64,000 bases of DNA. Source: Letharia columbiana (lineage: Eukaryota > Ascomycota > Lecanoromycetes > Lecanorales > Parmeliaceae). The notes under the pieces were generated by a model, which saw only the letters and a program-made list of their open reading frames with translations, had not been told where the DNA came from and did no database searches. Position numbers and translations under genes: made by a program. Of the stretch, positions 1 through 11,986 are shown in pieces. Positions within the stretch are counted from its first letter, which is position 1; every line of letters begins with the position of its first letter. The DNA lies in assembly GCF_014066305.1 (NCBI RefSeq), contig NW_023501049.1:457001-521000 (forward strand), given 5' to 3'.

Positions 1-977
1 CTCGAAGCCTTTGGTACTTCGGATTGGGAATGCTGCGACGTAGCGGGCTTAGTCGCTCCTGTGTCCTGGCTTTTGTTCATGTTGAAGAGATTTCCTCCAT
101 CGGGTTGAGCCGATCTCTTATTGCCGAAGAGATTGGAAACACCAGCGCTTGTTGTAGATCCAAAGATACTGGGAGACTGCGCAGTAGATGTCGTCGCAGG
201 AGCTTCTTTAGGCTTACTGGCTCCAAAATCGAACCCACTAAAGCCGCTGGACGGTGCTGCTGTCGAGCTAATGCCTGGGGCGGACGATTGACTGCCTAGG
301 GTTGCAAAAGGATTGCTTGCATTCTGTGGAGGTTTACTGCCAAATAACGCGGATGCGCCGCCAGCACTGGTGCTTGGGGGTGGTCCGGCAGGAGTCGTAG
401 AATTCCCAAAAAGATTTGTGGTGGGTTTGCTGGTTGGTGTGGTGGTATTTGTCTGATCTGCGGAAGATGTGTTCGAGCCTAGATTGCCAAAGGAGAATGC
501 CCCGGTGCTGCCCGCGCCGCTAAACACACCAGGCGTTTGACTCGGTGCAGTCGCTGCTGTTTCTGAAGGTTTGCTCGGCGTAGAGAAGCCCGTGAATCCA
601 GAAGAAAGCGCGGCGCTGCTTGAGGGTGCATTGTTCCGTTGTCCTGCCTGCCCAGTGCCAAAAAGTCCACCAGAAGTATTGTTGCCTTGCGCCTGGCTAA
701 AGCTCCAACCAGATCCACCCGCAGGCTTGTTTGACTCTCCACCGAATAGGTTGCTGCCACCTCCTCCGCCACCAAAAAGAGAACTCCCTCCGGCCGTGGT
801 TGTGTTGCCGAATGGATTTGCAGCCGACGATGCAGGAGGATTGACACTCGATCCGAACAGTCCACCGACTGGAGTCGAGGCAGTGGTATTTGCCTGGCCG
901 AAGGAACTACCAGAGCTTCCACTCGTTGCAGGTTGACCGAAAGAGAACGATGTGGTAGATTTCGCTGGATCAGACAT
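1..977 (-). CDS. FG-repeat nucleoporin, Nsp1/Nup62-like (N-terminal part, runs off the window)
   Basis: An uninterrupted reading frame runs from an ATG at 977 to the window edge (about 325 residues). It is rich in Ser, Thr, Gly, Ala, Asn and Pro and carries many FG dipeptides in contexts such as SFGQ, GLFG, NPFG and NLFG, with charged residues only near the far end. This is the disordered FG domain of a nuclear-pore channel nucleoporin, which binds transport receptors. The short M-S-D-P start followed by SFSFGQP resembles fungal Nsp1. The coiled-coil C-terminus that would prove Nsp1 lies outside the window. Another FG nucleoporin remains possible. Confidence 0.8.
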   Translation of the reverse strand, partial: MSDPAKSTTSFSFGQPATSGSSGSSFGQANTTASTPVGGLFGSSVNPPASSAANPFGNTTTAGGSSLFGGGGGGSNLFGGESNKPAGGSGWSFSQAQGNNTSGGLFGTGQAGQRNNAPSSSAALSSGFTGFSTPSKPSETAATAPSQTPGVFSGAGSTGAFSFGNLGSNTSSADQTNTTTPTSKPTTNLFGNSTTPAGPPPSTSAGGASALFGSKPPQNASNPFATLGSQSSAPGISSTAAPSSGFSGFDFGASKPKEAPATTSTAQSPSIFGSTTSAGVSNLFGNKRSAQPDGGNLFNMNKSQDTGATKPATSQHSQSEVPKAS

Positions 978-3006
978 GGTGTTTGATAGTGGAGGTGTCG
1001 CTCTGGGACTCAGCAATCTGTTAGCCGTGAATCTTCGAAGAGGCATCTTGGGTTTTTGGAGAGACGTCTGAGGTTGCAGGCGATTGTACTTACCGGGAGG
1101 AGAAAGAGGGATGCCGTGACAATTATGGTAGATTCTGGATGTTACGAGTGAACACTTCAAAGCGGGACGCGATATATTGAACGCGAATTGTGCCAAGCTA
1201 TACGAAATGTACCACGATCTCACCCCTATCGAGTCTAGGGTGACCGCCGCCTTATCAAGGATTGCGGTGCGAAAAGACCTCACTACACTAGTTAAATGAA
1301 ATGGCGATTCCTAAAACTCTCACATCCTATTTTCACGGTTGCAAAGCCAGACGTAGGGCACATTTGTGGCGGTAATATCACCATAGCAAGAGGTCAGGTG
1401 GTCTGAAAGTTTCGCATCACACTCATAGCAAGAACAGATTCGGCAGATTTTATGTATAGAGGTGCCATCAAAGCCCATATACAGAAGTTTAATGGGAAAG
1501 GCTGAGCCCCTTCAATGAAGCCTTTCATGCATGCCTTGACCAGGGACAATCTCCTTTCATTTCAGTCATACCTGGTAAAGACTTCCGCAAAGCCACCACC
1601 AATAACTCAACAGATGAAGCCTCCACCGCCGCCAACACTTCCCATCGTACAGCACCTCGACACATCGGACTGCACACCTTCAGGGCACATTTTGCTCCGT
1701 TCTCAGAGTCGGTTGGAGGTAATCCTCATACCACTCCCCCCAGCAAGAATTGAGTGCCCCATTAGGCTGGATTAGGCACGCTCCGCCAAGTTTGCATGAA
1801 CGACAACCATCGGGCAGCGCGGTTATCTATTGTGCAGAAGCCTTTCAACTGTGTACTTTCCCTTTCCCACGCCCGCAAGAGGAAACCCAGGTATCTTACG
1901 CAATCGCCGGCGAAGATGCTTGTCATTTGTTCCAAATAGATAAAGTATATACGATGCTGAAGAACCCTTGAGATGATGCAATTATCTGCATATGTCCCAG
2001 AATGTCCACGTTGCAATCTTTGCCATCTTGGATCTTTTGCCACACGGAGGGCCAGCCTGCAGTTGCCGCCCAGGTTTTCAAGCTCCCCAGTTATACAATC
2101 AGTAACCACAGGGACAAGTTTAGCAAAGAGCAGATCCATTAACCCTTCGAGTATGTCGACCTTGGCGCGGACAGAGGACCAAGTGCTTTATTTCCAGTGA
2201 AGAAGAGGTTTGACGGAATGTGGGGAATGTGTTGAATTTCACGGCTCTCATGCGCCTTCTGTGCCTTTGGCTTGAGGTGGCTGTCGCAGTGGCCCAAAAT
2301 TGGGTCTACGTAACGTTGAAATTGTCAGCCTACCGGTTCAATTGTCATATAAGATACTATCATACAGACGAAACGTCCGCAAATTCTCTTTTGGAACCGT
2401 ATCTTATAAGCGAAGGGGCCTTATGACACTGTGGTATCGTATGACCTAAAGTGATGCCACAAGGTCCACAAGGTTCTCAAAAAGGGCCTTATGTTGAACC
2501 AACATCGCCATACTGCCAAATATACGATCTTTAGCGCTCCTTCCAGGCTGTCTCCCCACCCAGCGTGGTGGTGTCTGTTGTATTCTATCAACCCCACGGG
2601 ACTACGATCTTACAGTCTAAGAGTACATAGCCTACGTCTGGAAATAATCATTTTAGACAGTATTTGATATGACAATTGAACCGGTATTATTAATCTCTGC
2701 CCTGCCAGGCCAGCTGCCGACCTGTGCGAACTTCCGCGTTCTTTTTGCTATGCCTATTCCGTTTATTATCTAACAGCTGTCCAACGTAGGTACCTCAGAA
2801 ACACTCGAACGTGGCGAAGCCAATGCACCTAAAGACTAGCGTGATTTCACATAAATTTAACGGGGTTTCTCATCTCATTCTCTTGCCAAGAATTGCGGAA
2901 GGTTAGCGTCTCACCACAACAGTCACTTGTTGTTTTCTACTCTCATTCTAAGAGCTGGTAGTGAATTCTTCTAGACACTCAATCCTAGCCAACTATCTTC
3001 TTCGAA
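978..3006. other. Intergenic, no supported gene
   Basis: About 2 kb between two divergently oriented genes. Open frames here are short, lack recognisable motifs and overlap each other on both strands. The two near-identical tracts AGGGGCCTTATG and AAGGGCCTTATG (around 2415 and 2485) are the only local repetition noticed. The part next to each start codon should hold the promoters. Confidence 0.5.
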
Positions 3007-4980
3007 ATGGCAGATCTCTCTCATCCTCCCAAGAGCCCTACTCTGGTGCCTCCTCGCAAAAGTGTTGAGCTTGAAGATCCTGGGGCGCATGATCTGGGTG
3101 CGTAATTGCGCTTTTCAAGCTTCCATACGGAAGATGTCACTGGGCAGCTGCTTACCGTGGTCTAAGAGACGTCAGAGGCTGAGGAAGATGTGTTTTCGGA
3201 TGCACAAGAGGCTCGGAATTCTCACTCAGGACCAAGCTCTCCTGTACCTACGACGAGGGTGGAAAAGGTCAACCACTCCTTCTATGTTTCTGGACGTAAA
3301 GCTCATTACTGCTAGGTCGATGATAGAGATAGCTACGGACAAGTACCCGGCACAGCCGCCTACAAGACTAGAGAACAAGACGCCGTGCCAGATGAGCTTG
3401 AGATCATACCAGATGGCCGCGAAAGTAGGCCTCATTCAAGCACGGGCCAGCAGGATCATTTGGCTAGCCCAAGAGACATTCCCATACCGAAGATGGTCGT
3501 TGAGAAGGTTGATCTAAATTCTCCAAGTCATGGAGATGTTCCAGGCACTGCCGCACATTCAAAAAGGCAAGCAGACGCTGTGCCAGATGTCATCTTGCAA
3601 GTACCTGAGCGCGATGAAGCCTCTGTTAGTGAGGATCGAGGTGACGGCATCTCTCCCGAGATCCCAATTCCCACGACCGTGATTACGAAAGTGGATTCTG
3701 AGCCAAGCCATGGAGAAGTGCCGGGCACTGATGCTTTTGACATGCGGAAAGGAGATGCAAAGCCTGACGTTGTTGAGAAGAAAGGCGATGTATCAGGTGA
3801 GCGAAGAGACTCTTTGCTGGGTGCTGTCCAGCGAGCCAATGACTGAGTCAGATAGATCCAAACTTTCCAAGCCCAAGCGAACAAAACCTCCAATAGAAGG
3901 CGCGTCGCCAATTGCGGCAGATGGTGGCTTCGGTCCTATGGAGTATGAAGATTCTGAAAACGAAAGCGTTGAATCGAAGCTTGACGAGGCTGGTAATGAC
4001 ACGGAGGCGGACGATGGTGAAGGCTTCGGGGATGATTTCGACGACTTTGAAGCAGGTGCAGAGAACGAAGATTTTGGCGACTTTGATGAGGGTTTGAAGC
4101 AATCTCCAATATCAGACGAAGAGCCGGCAGAGGCGGGCCTACCTTCACACTCTGTCCAGTCTCTGCCGCCTTCGATATCTCCTTTTGTAAGTAAGATTCC
4201 TTGAATCTTCAACCCCACGGTAGCACCTCGTCCCTTGGGTTGCTCCATATACTATCGAAGCTGATTTACGTGTCAAAGTCACTCCTTGATTTTAGCGAGC
4301 TGGATACTCTTGACGACATTATTGACGCGACCAATCCGTATCTCGACGAACTATTCCCCTCGACGCAGGAATCCTATCCTCCTGCCCCACCAACAATATC
4401 GGACCAGAATTCTATATTTCTTACAGACCGAAGCCTCTCTTTGTGGTCTCAACTTGTTGCTCCGCCACCTTTGCAACCTCCCAATTGGGTGCGGTCCCGT
4501 ATTCGTCGCCTCTTTCTTGTGTCTCTAGGGGTGCCGGTAGACCTTGACGCGATATTGCCCGCATCAAAGCAAAAGAAGCTGATCCTACCCTCCATACACC
4601 TACGCAATCGCTCTCAATCACCACCAGACGGTCGTCGAACAGGGTCTCGAGTACGACTCAAGCAAGACAACGCAAGCTCTGCCTCTGTGGACCAGCCATC
4701 AAGCAATAAAACCAGCCGACGGAGAAAGGGGCCACCCTCCCCTCCGGAACTCAATCTCCAGACCACAAAGATGCTATGCGCGACGACACATGCTGCGCTA
4801 TCCAACATGACGGATCATGAGCTGCAAGCGCATGTGAGGAAGCTTGAGGAGCTGACTGCTAAAGCCAGCGAGGTGTTGGAGTATTGGTTGAAGAGAAAGG
4901 ACAGTGCTGTGGGGGATAAAGAGGCGTTTGAGGGTGTAATTGAGAACCTGGTCAAGCACGCGAGGAGAGTTCGAAAATAG
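3007..4980 (+). CDS. LAA2: AP-1 accessory protein, LAA2/YBL010C family
   Basis: Five exons: 3007-3097, 3167-3267, 3316-3796, 3852-4186, 4279-4980 (569 aa). All junctions are GT-AG and keep frame. The N-terminal half holds three spaced copies of a motif built as KVD, then (S/Y)(H/Y)G-x-VPGT, then DA-x-PD. An acidic, aromatic stretch (DDFDDFEAG, EDFGDFDEG) follows, as in clathrin-adaptor binding proteins. The C-terminal part (SLWSQLVAPP, RLFLVSLGVPVDLD, KQKKLILPS) is the conserved signature I associate with the fungal LAA2 domain. A helical segment ends the protein. In yeast, Laa2 works with Laa1 to place AP-1 at the trans-Golgi. The family call rests on remembered motifs. Start chosen at the first ATG, which begins M-A-D-L. 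Confidence 0.75.
3170..3790 (+). repeat. Three-copy protein-level repeat inside the LAA2-like gene
   Basis: Three units of roughly 45-65 codons each encode a KVD motif, then SYGQVPGT, SHGDVPGT or SHGEVPGT, then a basic spacer and DAVPDE, DAVPDV or DAKPDV. The first unit is split by the intron at 3268-3315, directly after the codons for VEK. The units differ at the nucleotide level, so the repetition is old or maintained by selection and is not a fresh tandem duplication. Confidence 0.75.
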
Positions 4981-5928
4981 TAGTACTGTAATCCTAGGTT
5001 CCTCCAGGAGCGACCCCTTTCCCCTTTTTGATATGGTCAATTCCACGTGACGTGAAGCTAAATAATGTACCTCTGAGCCTCTGGCTTTCGAAAGTCAAAA
5101 AGTCAAATATGACGCCGGTGGCGGAAGTTGGAGGACTAATCGCGGTTCGGTAAAGCTATCAACCTAATACTCCTGTCCTCCATAAGGTACCGTAGATAAT
5201 GTTTCATCGTCCGATGTCCTGTCCTCAGCTTCGATCCTTCCAATGACCAACCTCCTTGATACTCTACATCATTTATAACTTCAGCATGTAGACCATCATC
5301 GTAGGGAATACGCTTCTGGTGCGTTCTAATCAGACTAGACCGGGCATCGGGATAAAGTCAGGTATGAGGAGTTGAACAAAGCAGAAAAGTATTGCCGTAG
5401 CCCCTATCTTACTAGCGTTGCATTTTAATGCGTGGCTGTCAAAGACAGGGGGCCTTTGGACCCCACGTACTGTAGTTAGGGATGAACTTCCACACACGAA
5501 CTTCGACCAACAATTTTTCCAGTCGTTTCGCTGACAGCGACAACGATCAATATTATGATCTGAACACTCTACTCTTCCATCCTCTCCTTAATTCCACAGT
5601 TCGCCTTGAGCCATCAAAGCTCTCACTAGCCGATCCCCATCTACGTTCCTTTGTACACCATCGCACGGCCCTTACCCCAAATCACGAAGCCTCCAGCCTC
5701 CAGCATCACATCCCACCTTTCCCATTCTCGATAATTTGAATAGGTACAGCCGTCCAATATGCAAACAAGCAGCGGTCGCTTGTGATCTCCGGTAGATCCA
5801 ATACGAAAGCCTTCCTAATATTGCCCGAGTCCGGCCCCGCGTTATGCACCTGCGACATCGAGCTGCAGCCTCTTAATACAAATTGGTATACACTTCCGCT
5901 TCTTCCTGCTACGGACGGCGCCGACCTC
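4981..5928. promoter_or_regulatory. Intergenic and leader region of the histidine kinase gene, with a possible upstream ORF
   Basis: About 950 bp between the LAA2-like stop and the kinase ATG. It contains an ATG-initiated frame of 85 codons (5482-5739) with no recognisable domain. If the transcript starts upstream of 5482, this would be an upstream ORF. The kinase frame itself stays open upstream to about 5782 but has no ATG there. CT-rich stretches near 5570-5730 are typical of fungal leaders. Confidence 0.35.
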
Positions 5929-8900
5929 ATGATGTCTTCTGTCGAAGAAACGCTCTCTGCGGCAGCCAGCATTGTGCGTGGTTTGGCTAGGAATGGTGCT
6001 CCCTCCTACAACCCACCAGAATTCAATATTCCTCAGAAGAACGGTGCCACAAACAGAAAGATCTTGCTGCCTGGCATAAGTATCGCGTCGAAAGAATCGC
6101 TCGAAAGCGAGCTATCAGCCCTTGCAACTCGGATACAATATCTAGAAAACAAGGCCAGCACGGTCAACCATCAAATCCTTCCCGATACCCCTAATGAGTC
6201 TGGCGGACCGACATCGCCATTTGCGAATGGCACAACGGGTACAGTCCGGAATGGTGTCTCTTTCCCAGTCCGCCAGCTTTCAGGCTCCTCCCGACAAGCT
6301 CGCGTGACGAATCTCCTCGCTGGTAATAATCTTACTTTCACTGAAGACGAGCTGGGGCATCTTCGTGATCATGTCGAGCAGCAAGCGGAGCACATCAAGA
6401 CCCAAAATCAGACAATCATAGAGGTGAAGGAGCAGCTTCTTGAGCAAAAGGAGCACACAGCACGCAGTTTCGACGCTGTCAAGGACGAGAATCTCGAAGA
6501 TGTTCGGCGTGAGCTTTGGAAGCATCAGCAGGCAAATGATGCTTTCAGGAAGGCCCTCAGAGAAATTGGAACTATCATCACGAACGTGGCCAACGGCGAC
6601 CTGAGTCAAAAAATTCAGGTGCATGCAAAGGAGATGGACTCTGAGATTGATAGCTTCAAACGTACAATCAACACTATGGTGGATCAATTGCAGGTCTTTG
6701 GAAACGAGGTCTCTAGGGTCGCCCTTGAAGTTGGTACGGAAGGCAAGCTTGGTGGACAGGCTCAGATCTCTGGAGTCAGCGGAGTGTGGAAGGACCTCAC
6801 CCAAAATGGTGAGTAGTACCGTCTGACCAAAGTTGCCTACAGTACAGTTTACTGACACTACGTAGTCAATCAAATGGCATCCAACCTGACTTCGCAGGTT
6901 CGAGAGATCGCCGAAGTAACTACAGCCGTGGCGGAAGGTAACCTCGACAAGAAGATTCAGCGACCGGCTCAAGGAGAGATCGCGCAGTTACAGCAAACTA
7001 TCAATGGTATGGTGGACCAGCTACGAACTTTCGCTGCAGAAGTTACTAGAGTTGCTGGAGATGTTGGCACCGAAGGCGTCTTAGGTGGACAAGCTCGGAT
7101 CGAAGGTGTCAAGGGCGAGTGGAAGACCCTTACTGTCAACGTCAATGTAATGGCCGATAGGTTGACGAGTCAGGTCCGGGACATTGCTGCCGTGACAAAG
7201 GCTGTGGCTCGAGGTGACTTGACCAAGAAGATATCAGCCAATTGCAAGGGAGAGATCTTGGAGCTCAAAACCACCATAAACTCTATGGTTGACCAACTGA
7301 GACAGTTTTCTTCCGAAGTCACCAGAATTGCCAAAGCCGTTGGCACGGATGGTGTTCTTGGGGGACAAGCTACTGTGGACGATGTCGAAGGCACTTGGAA
7401 AGACTTGACCGAGACTGTCAACCTCATGGCGAACAATCTTACGACCCAGGTTCGTGAGATTGCTTCTGTCACTCAAGCTGTCGCAAAGGGAGACTTGAGC
7501 CGGAAGGTGACCGCCGAAGTCAGTGGTGAAATTTTGGACTTAAAGGTTACCATCAACACCATGGTGGACAAACTCAACAACTTTGCTTTTGAGGTCAGCA
7601 AAGTTGCTCGCGAAGTGGGAACAGACGGTACGCTTGGCGGGCAGGCCAATGTACACGAGGTGGAAGGGAAATGGGCAGAACTTACGACAAACGTCAATAC
7701 GATGGCGAACAATCTGACGCAGCAAGTACGAGGTATCTCCGATGTCACACAAGCGATTGCTCGCGGAGATCTGAGTCAAAAGATCGAGGTGCCCGCCCAG
7801 GGCGAGGTGCTCACACTGAAAGTTACCATCAACGATATGGTTACCCAATTGGATACCTTCGCCCGCGAGCTGAAGAGAGTAGCCCGCGATGTCGGTGTTG
7901 ACGGTAAGATGGGTGGCCAGGCTAACGTGAATAACGCCAAAGGCCGATGGAAAGAAATCACCGAGGATGTCAATACCATGGCTGAAAATTTGACATCCCA
8001 AGTGAGGGCTTTTGGGCAAATTACTGACGCAGCTACCGACGGAGACTTCACCAAGCTAATATCCGTCGAAGCTTCCGGGGAGATGGATGATCTGAAGCAG
8101 AAGATCAACAAGATGATTTCAAATCTTAGAGACAGTATTCAGAGAAATACAGCGGCAAGGGAGACTGCAGAATTCGCAAATAGGACAAAGTCTGAGTTCC
8201 TCGCGAACATGAGCCATGAGATCCGGACGCCAATGAACGGAATAATTGGAATGTCACAATTAACTTTGGACACCGATCTTACACAGTACCAGCGGGAAAT
8301 GTTGAACATCGTTCACAACCTCGCCAACAGCTTGCTCACGATCATCGATGATATTCTGGACATCTCCAAAATAGAGGCTAACCGTATGGTAATGGAGAAA
8401 ATCAGCTTCTCCATGCGGGGCAGCGTCTTTAGCGCACTGAAGACGCTGGCGGTGAAGGCGAACGACAGGTTCCTGAACCTTGCCTACCAGGTCGACAGTT
8501 CGGTCCCCGATTACGTCATTGGCGACCCCTACCGCCTTCGTCAAATTATTCTGAATCTCGTTGGAAATGCTATCAAATTCACCGAGCATGGAGAAGTGAA
8601 GCTCACTATACGTAAGGCTTCGAATATGATCCCGGCCAATGATGAGTACGCTTTTGAGTTCCAAGTATCGGATAGTGGAATTGGCATTCAGGCCGATAAG
8701 AAGGACTTGATCTTTGATACCTTCCAACAAGCTGACGGCTCCACGACTCGAAAGTTTGGGGGTACTGGCTTAGGTCTTTCAATCTCAAGGAAACTTGTTG
8801 AGTTGATGGGCGGTATACTATGGGTCGATTCGGTCTATGGCAAAGGCAGCACTTTCTCTTTCACGTGCGTTACAAAGCGGGCTTCACAAGATCTACGCGG

Positions 8901-10020
8901 CGTCATGTCTTCGTTGAATGCCTACAGAAATCATACGGTTTTGTTTGTCGACAAGGGCAAAACGAATTGCTCTCAAGAAATTACCAGCATGCTCAAGCAA
9001 CTCGAGCTGAAGCCCGTAGTCGTCGATAACGAAGCGCAGGTCCCTCGTCCAGCTCCTCCGGGCTCACCAACAAAGGAAGAGCACGGCGGTCTTCCCTACG
9101 ATGTCATCCTTGTTGACGGTATGGACACGGCAGTCCATCTTCGTAGTCACGATGCGCTCCGCTACGTGCCCATCGTCCTTCTCGCCCCCGTCGTCTCAGT
9201 AAGTATGAAATCCTCCCTCGACCTCGGCGTGGCCTCCTACATGACCACACCATGTACCGTCGTCGACCTTGGCAATGGCATGCTTCCTGCCTTGGAAGGT
9301 CGTCAGACAACGTCCATCTCGGACGCCAGCAAGTCTTTCGACATACTCCTTGCAGAAGACAACGAAGTCAATCAGCGTCTGGCTGTCAAGATCCTTGAGA
9401 AGTATCACCATGGCGTCACAGTGGCCAACAACGGTCAAGAAGCCTTGGATGCAGTCAAAAAGAGGCGCTATGATGTTATTCTCATGGATGTGCAGATGCC
9501 TGTAATGGGCGGATTCGAAGCCACGAAGGAAATTCGCGCGTGGGAGCGAGCCGAAGGCCTGTCACGAACACCAATCATTGCCCTTACAGCACACGCCATG
9601 ATGGGTGACCGGGAGAAATGTCTACAAGCGCAGATGGATGAATATCTCACAAAGCCACTAAAGCAAAATCAGATGATGCAAACAATACTCAAATGCGCCA
9701 CCCTTGGCGGCAAGCTTCTTGAGCGAGGAAAAGACATAAGGTTAAGTGCGAAGGATGAAGCACCCGAGCCAAACAAAAATTCTGGCACTCATTCTGGAGG
9801 TGTGGGCATTGCGAAAGCGGCAAGAAGACCACCTCTGGAGAATCGGGCTATCACGAGTGCAGTACCACTCAATGCGGCTGGAGGAGGAGATAGTCCGGCG
9901 CTACTCAGTGCAGAAATGCAAGATCCAATGTCCATGGAAAGGGTACGTTGTTGCGCCTTCATAGCTTCAAATGTTGCATGCTAATAAGTCTAGATCTTGC
10001 TACGCTCGCACAGTAGTTGA
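5929..10020 (+). CDS. NIK1: Group III hybrid histidine kinase (osmosensor, NIK1/OS-1/BOS1 type)
   Basis: Exons 5929-6808, 6866-9942 and 9994-10020 give 1327 aa. The last intron has a canonical GCTAAT branch site and the final exon encodes only eight residues. A short N-terminal region ([13 protein letters not shown]) precedes six HAMP units. These lead into the HisKA domain with the phospho-accepting His of SHEIRTP (about residue 743), then HATPase motifs ([26 protein letters not shown]), and a receiver domain with [10 protein letters not shown], the phospho-acceptor Asp of LMDVQMP (about residue 1168) and the Lys of TKPL. All catalytic residues are present. In fungi this soluble kinase acts above the HOG MAP-kinase pathway through Ypd1 and Ssk1 and is the target of phenylpyrroles and dicarboximides. 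ATGs at 5929 and 5932 are equally plausible starts. Confidence 0.96.
6560..8135 (+). repeat. Six tandem HAMP-domain units (92-95 codons each)
   Basis: Six consecutive units share the core (A)xGDL-x-KKI, a GE(I/V)-x-L-K-x-TIN-MVDQL segment, then EV-x-R-VA-x-(D/E)VGT-(D/E)G-x-LGGQA and a W-K-x-LT tail. The first two GDL-type cores are 285 coding bases apart and the next 276. The sixth unit is the most divergent (DGDFTKLI). This HAMP array is the signalling and fungicide-sensitivity region of group III fungal histidine kinases. The 57-bp intron at 6809-6865 falls inside the first unit. Confidence 0.93.
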
Positions 10021-10642
10021 TCTGTTGTCGTGCTCTAATCTCGACAAGCGTACTGATGAACGAGCGTCTATCTTACTGGAAGCGTGGCGTATGGGCGAAC
10101 CCGATTCAGGGACATCTGTCTCGCAGAGCACTAGTACAAGGTGTGTGAAATGCTACGAAACGTGTGGCGTTTGGTGAAGAGCATTTGTGCTCGTGTATTT
10201 TTAGAAGCTATTCTTGGCTTTCACTTGAGGGGATGTGCCTTGAGAATGCTGGTTGATGGGTACTGGAGCGATGATATCCCAAGTGCGAACAGTAGTTCTT
10301 GAGACGATGGGCCAGAATGAATAGTATAGTTCCTACCAGGTTGGGCACGACTGAATGGCTTTATACTGTGCTCTAACTCAAACATATACCATTGGTATTC
10401 AACCCAGATTTCCAGTATTGTGAGCTTCGCATGTGACACGTGCTTCTTCGTCTCGCACCTTCGGTGGACCTGGCCCAGAGAGTACATTGACCTTCACCTG
10501 GTCCTCTATCTTCCCACATTCACCTCGCATCTGCTGCGCCGTCCTCCGTACAATCCTGGCCAAAGCAAAATCCGCCTAGTAGCCCACACGCGTCTCCCGT
10601 CTCAGACTTGATATGCCCAAACCGGAGACCCGAGTTGGAGTT
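10021..10642. other. Intergenic, 3' flanks of two convergent genes
   Basis: The kinase (plus strand) and the lipase (minus strand) converge here. No open frame with recognisable content was found. The stretch should hold both 3' untranslated regions and polyadenylation signals. Confidence 0.5.
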
Positions 10643-10878
10643 GGCCTTCTCTGAAAACTTTAAAGACGTGCGATAATTGTACAGGATATCTGAGAATTTG
10701 TACAGCGCGGAAGTGCCGGGAGAGGAGCATCTAGTACCCCTCTTGTGCAATCATGTCTTCGGCCTTCTCTGAAAACTTTAAAGACGTGCGATAATTGTAC
10801 AGGATATCTGAGAATTTGTACAGCGCGGAAGTGCCGGGAGAGGAGCATCTAGTACCCCTCTTGTGCAATCATGTCTTC
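10643..10878. repeat. Perfect 118-bp tandem duplication, two copies
   Basis: Bases 10643-10760 and 10761-10878 read identical by eye over all 118 positions, beginning GGCCTTCTCTG and ending ATGTCTTC. The right copy contains the terminal coding exon of the lipase gene (10849-10874, minus strand) with its splice-acceptor AG. The left copy therefore carries a second complete terminal exon at 10731-10756, also preceded by AG on the minus strand. Perfect identity suggests a very recent event, or an assembly artefact. Confidence 0.93.
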
Positions 10879-11986
10879 GAACAAGTCAGCCTGCTAAGTC
10901 TATATCGCTTCGCACTTCAACAAAGACATAGCTTACCAGCAATGTTCAGATAGAATGCAATGGCATTGAAGCTGGAACCGAGTCAGTCACCACATTCCGG
11001 CAAGGTGATCAACTAGTGACTCACTTCCTCTTGTTCCCCGTCATCTCCCAAACGAGCCACCTCAACCGATTCGTCCAATTAATCAAGTCCAAGTGACTCA
11101 CATCAACCAGCGTCCCCTTATAGGTTCCCCAACGAGAGCTTGCTACACTGACTAGACCATCGTTGGGTCCTTCCTCTGTTTCCACAATCCGATGCGGCTG
11201 TCTAAAGGCAGACCAAAGGGGCGGCGTCGCCATAGCGCCGTAGGAGAAATATCTCACCCCCTCTCGATCCGGCGTCTTCGGATTGAAATCTTTCATCATA
11301 TACCGCCTTGTCAGCTGACTGAACGCCCCAGTCTCTATCCTCATCAATTGCAGCGCCCGATACATTCTGGGTAGATTTTCGGGCCCAATCTGATCGAACA
11401 CATAGTCTGCGAACGCAGAACCGCGGTGCGGGCTCGCAACCGTAGTCAAGCTAAGCACCTTTACATTTGGCGGTTTGAGCCGACTGATCATGTATCGTGC
11501 GTCCAATCCTCCCATGCTGTGTGCAACGATATTGACGCTCTTTCCATGAGCCTTTCTCTCGATATCATGGCTCAGTTTGGCCGCACGCTCTTCTATTGAC
11601 GCGGACGGGGGGACCGAGGTGAGGATCACTTCGATGTTATTGGCTTTGAGGGCTTCGGTGATGCCACGCCAGTAGTGGACCCCTGGAAGGAGCTTGCCGA
11701 CTAGGTGAAGCTCGTCGAAGCCGAGAAGGCCATGAGCGAGGACGATGGGATTCTGGGGGGATTCTGTAGAGGCTTAGACAGGGTTTGGCAGGAAATGCGC
11801 TGGGGACACACGGTATTTGGCGCGGATGCTGGCATAATCGTCCTTTATTGTGGGGCCAAGGTCTGAGACTCGAGGGTCTTGGGAATCATGGCGCAGAGCC
11901 GACACGGTGAAATGTCGAGTGGTGACTGCAGAGAACAGACGGCTTGAACAGCATCTTCTTGTGGTCAAGGAGATTGAATGTGCCAT
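10849..11986 (-). CDS. Alpha/beta-hydrolase lipase (LipA/triacylglycerol lipase type), probable mitochondrial presequence
   Basis: Four exons on the minus strand: 11986-11812, 11763-11025, 10971-10937 and 10874-10849 (324 aa). Introns of 48, 53 and 62 bp restore a continuous frame. The protein starts with an Arg/Ser-rich segment (LTTRRCCSSRLF) that looks like a mitochondrial presequence. Conserved blocks follow: NPIVLAHGLLGFDEL with the oxyanion HG, GVHYWRGI, the nucleophile elbow AHSMGGLDARY, VASPHRGS, and GPNDGLVSV with SHLDLINW for the acid and His. The end FNAIAFYLNIADMIAQEGY matches the usual ending of this fungal family and supports the two tiny 3' exons. A reading that ignores the donor at 11024 would stop at 11021 and lose the conserved tail. 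Confidence 0.85.

Noticed and set aside
6280..6972. Minus-strand open frame over the kinase gene (230 codons)
   Set aside because: Antisense shadow of the HAMP region. The repeat periodicity explains the open frames.
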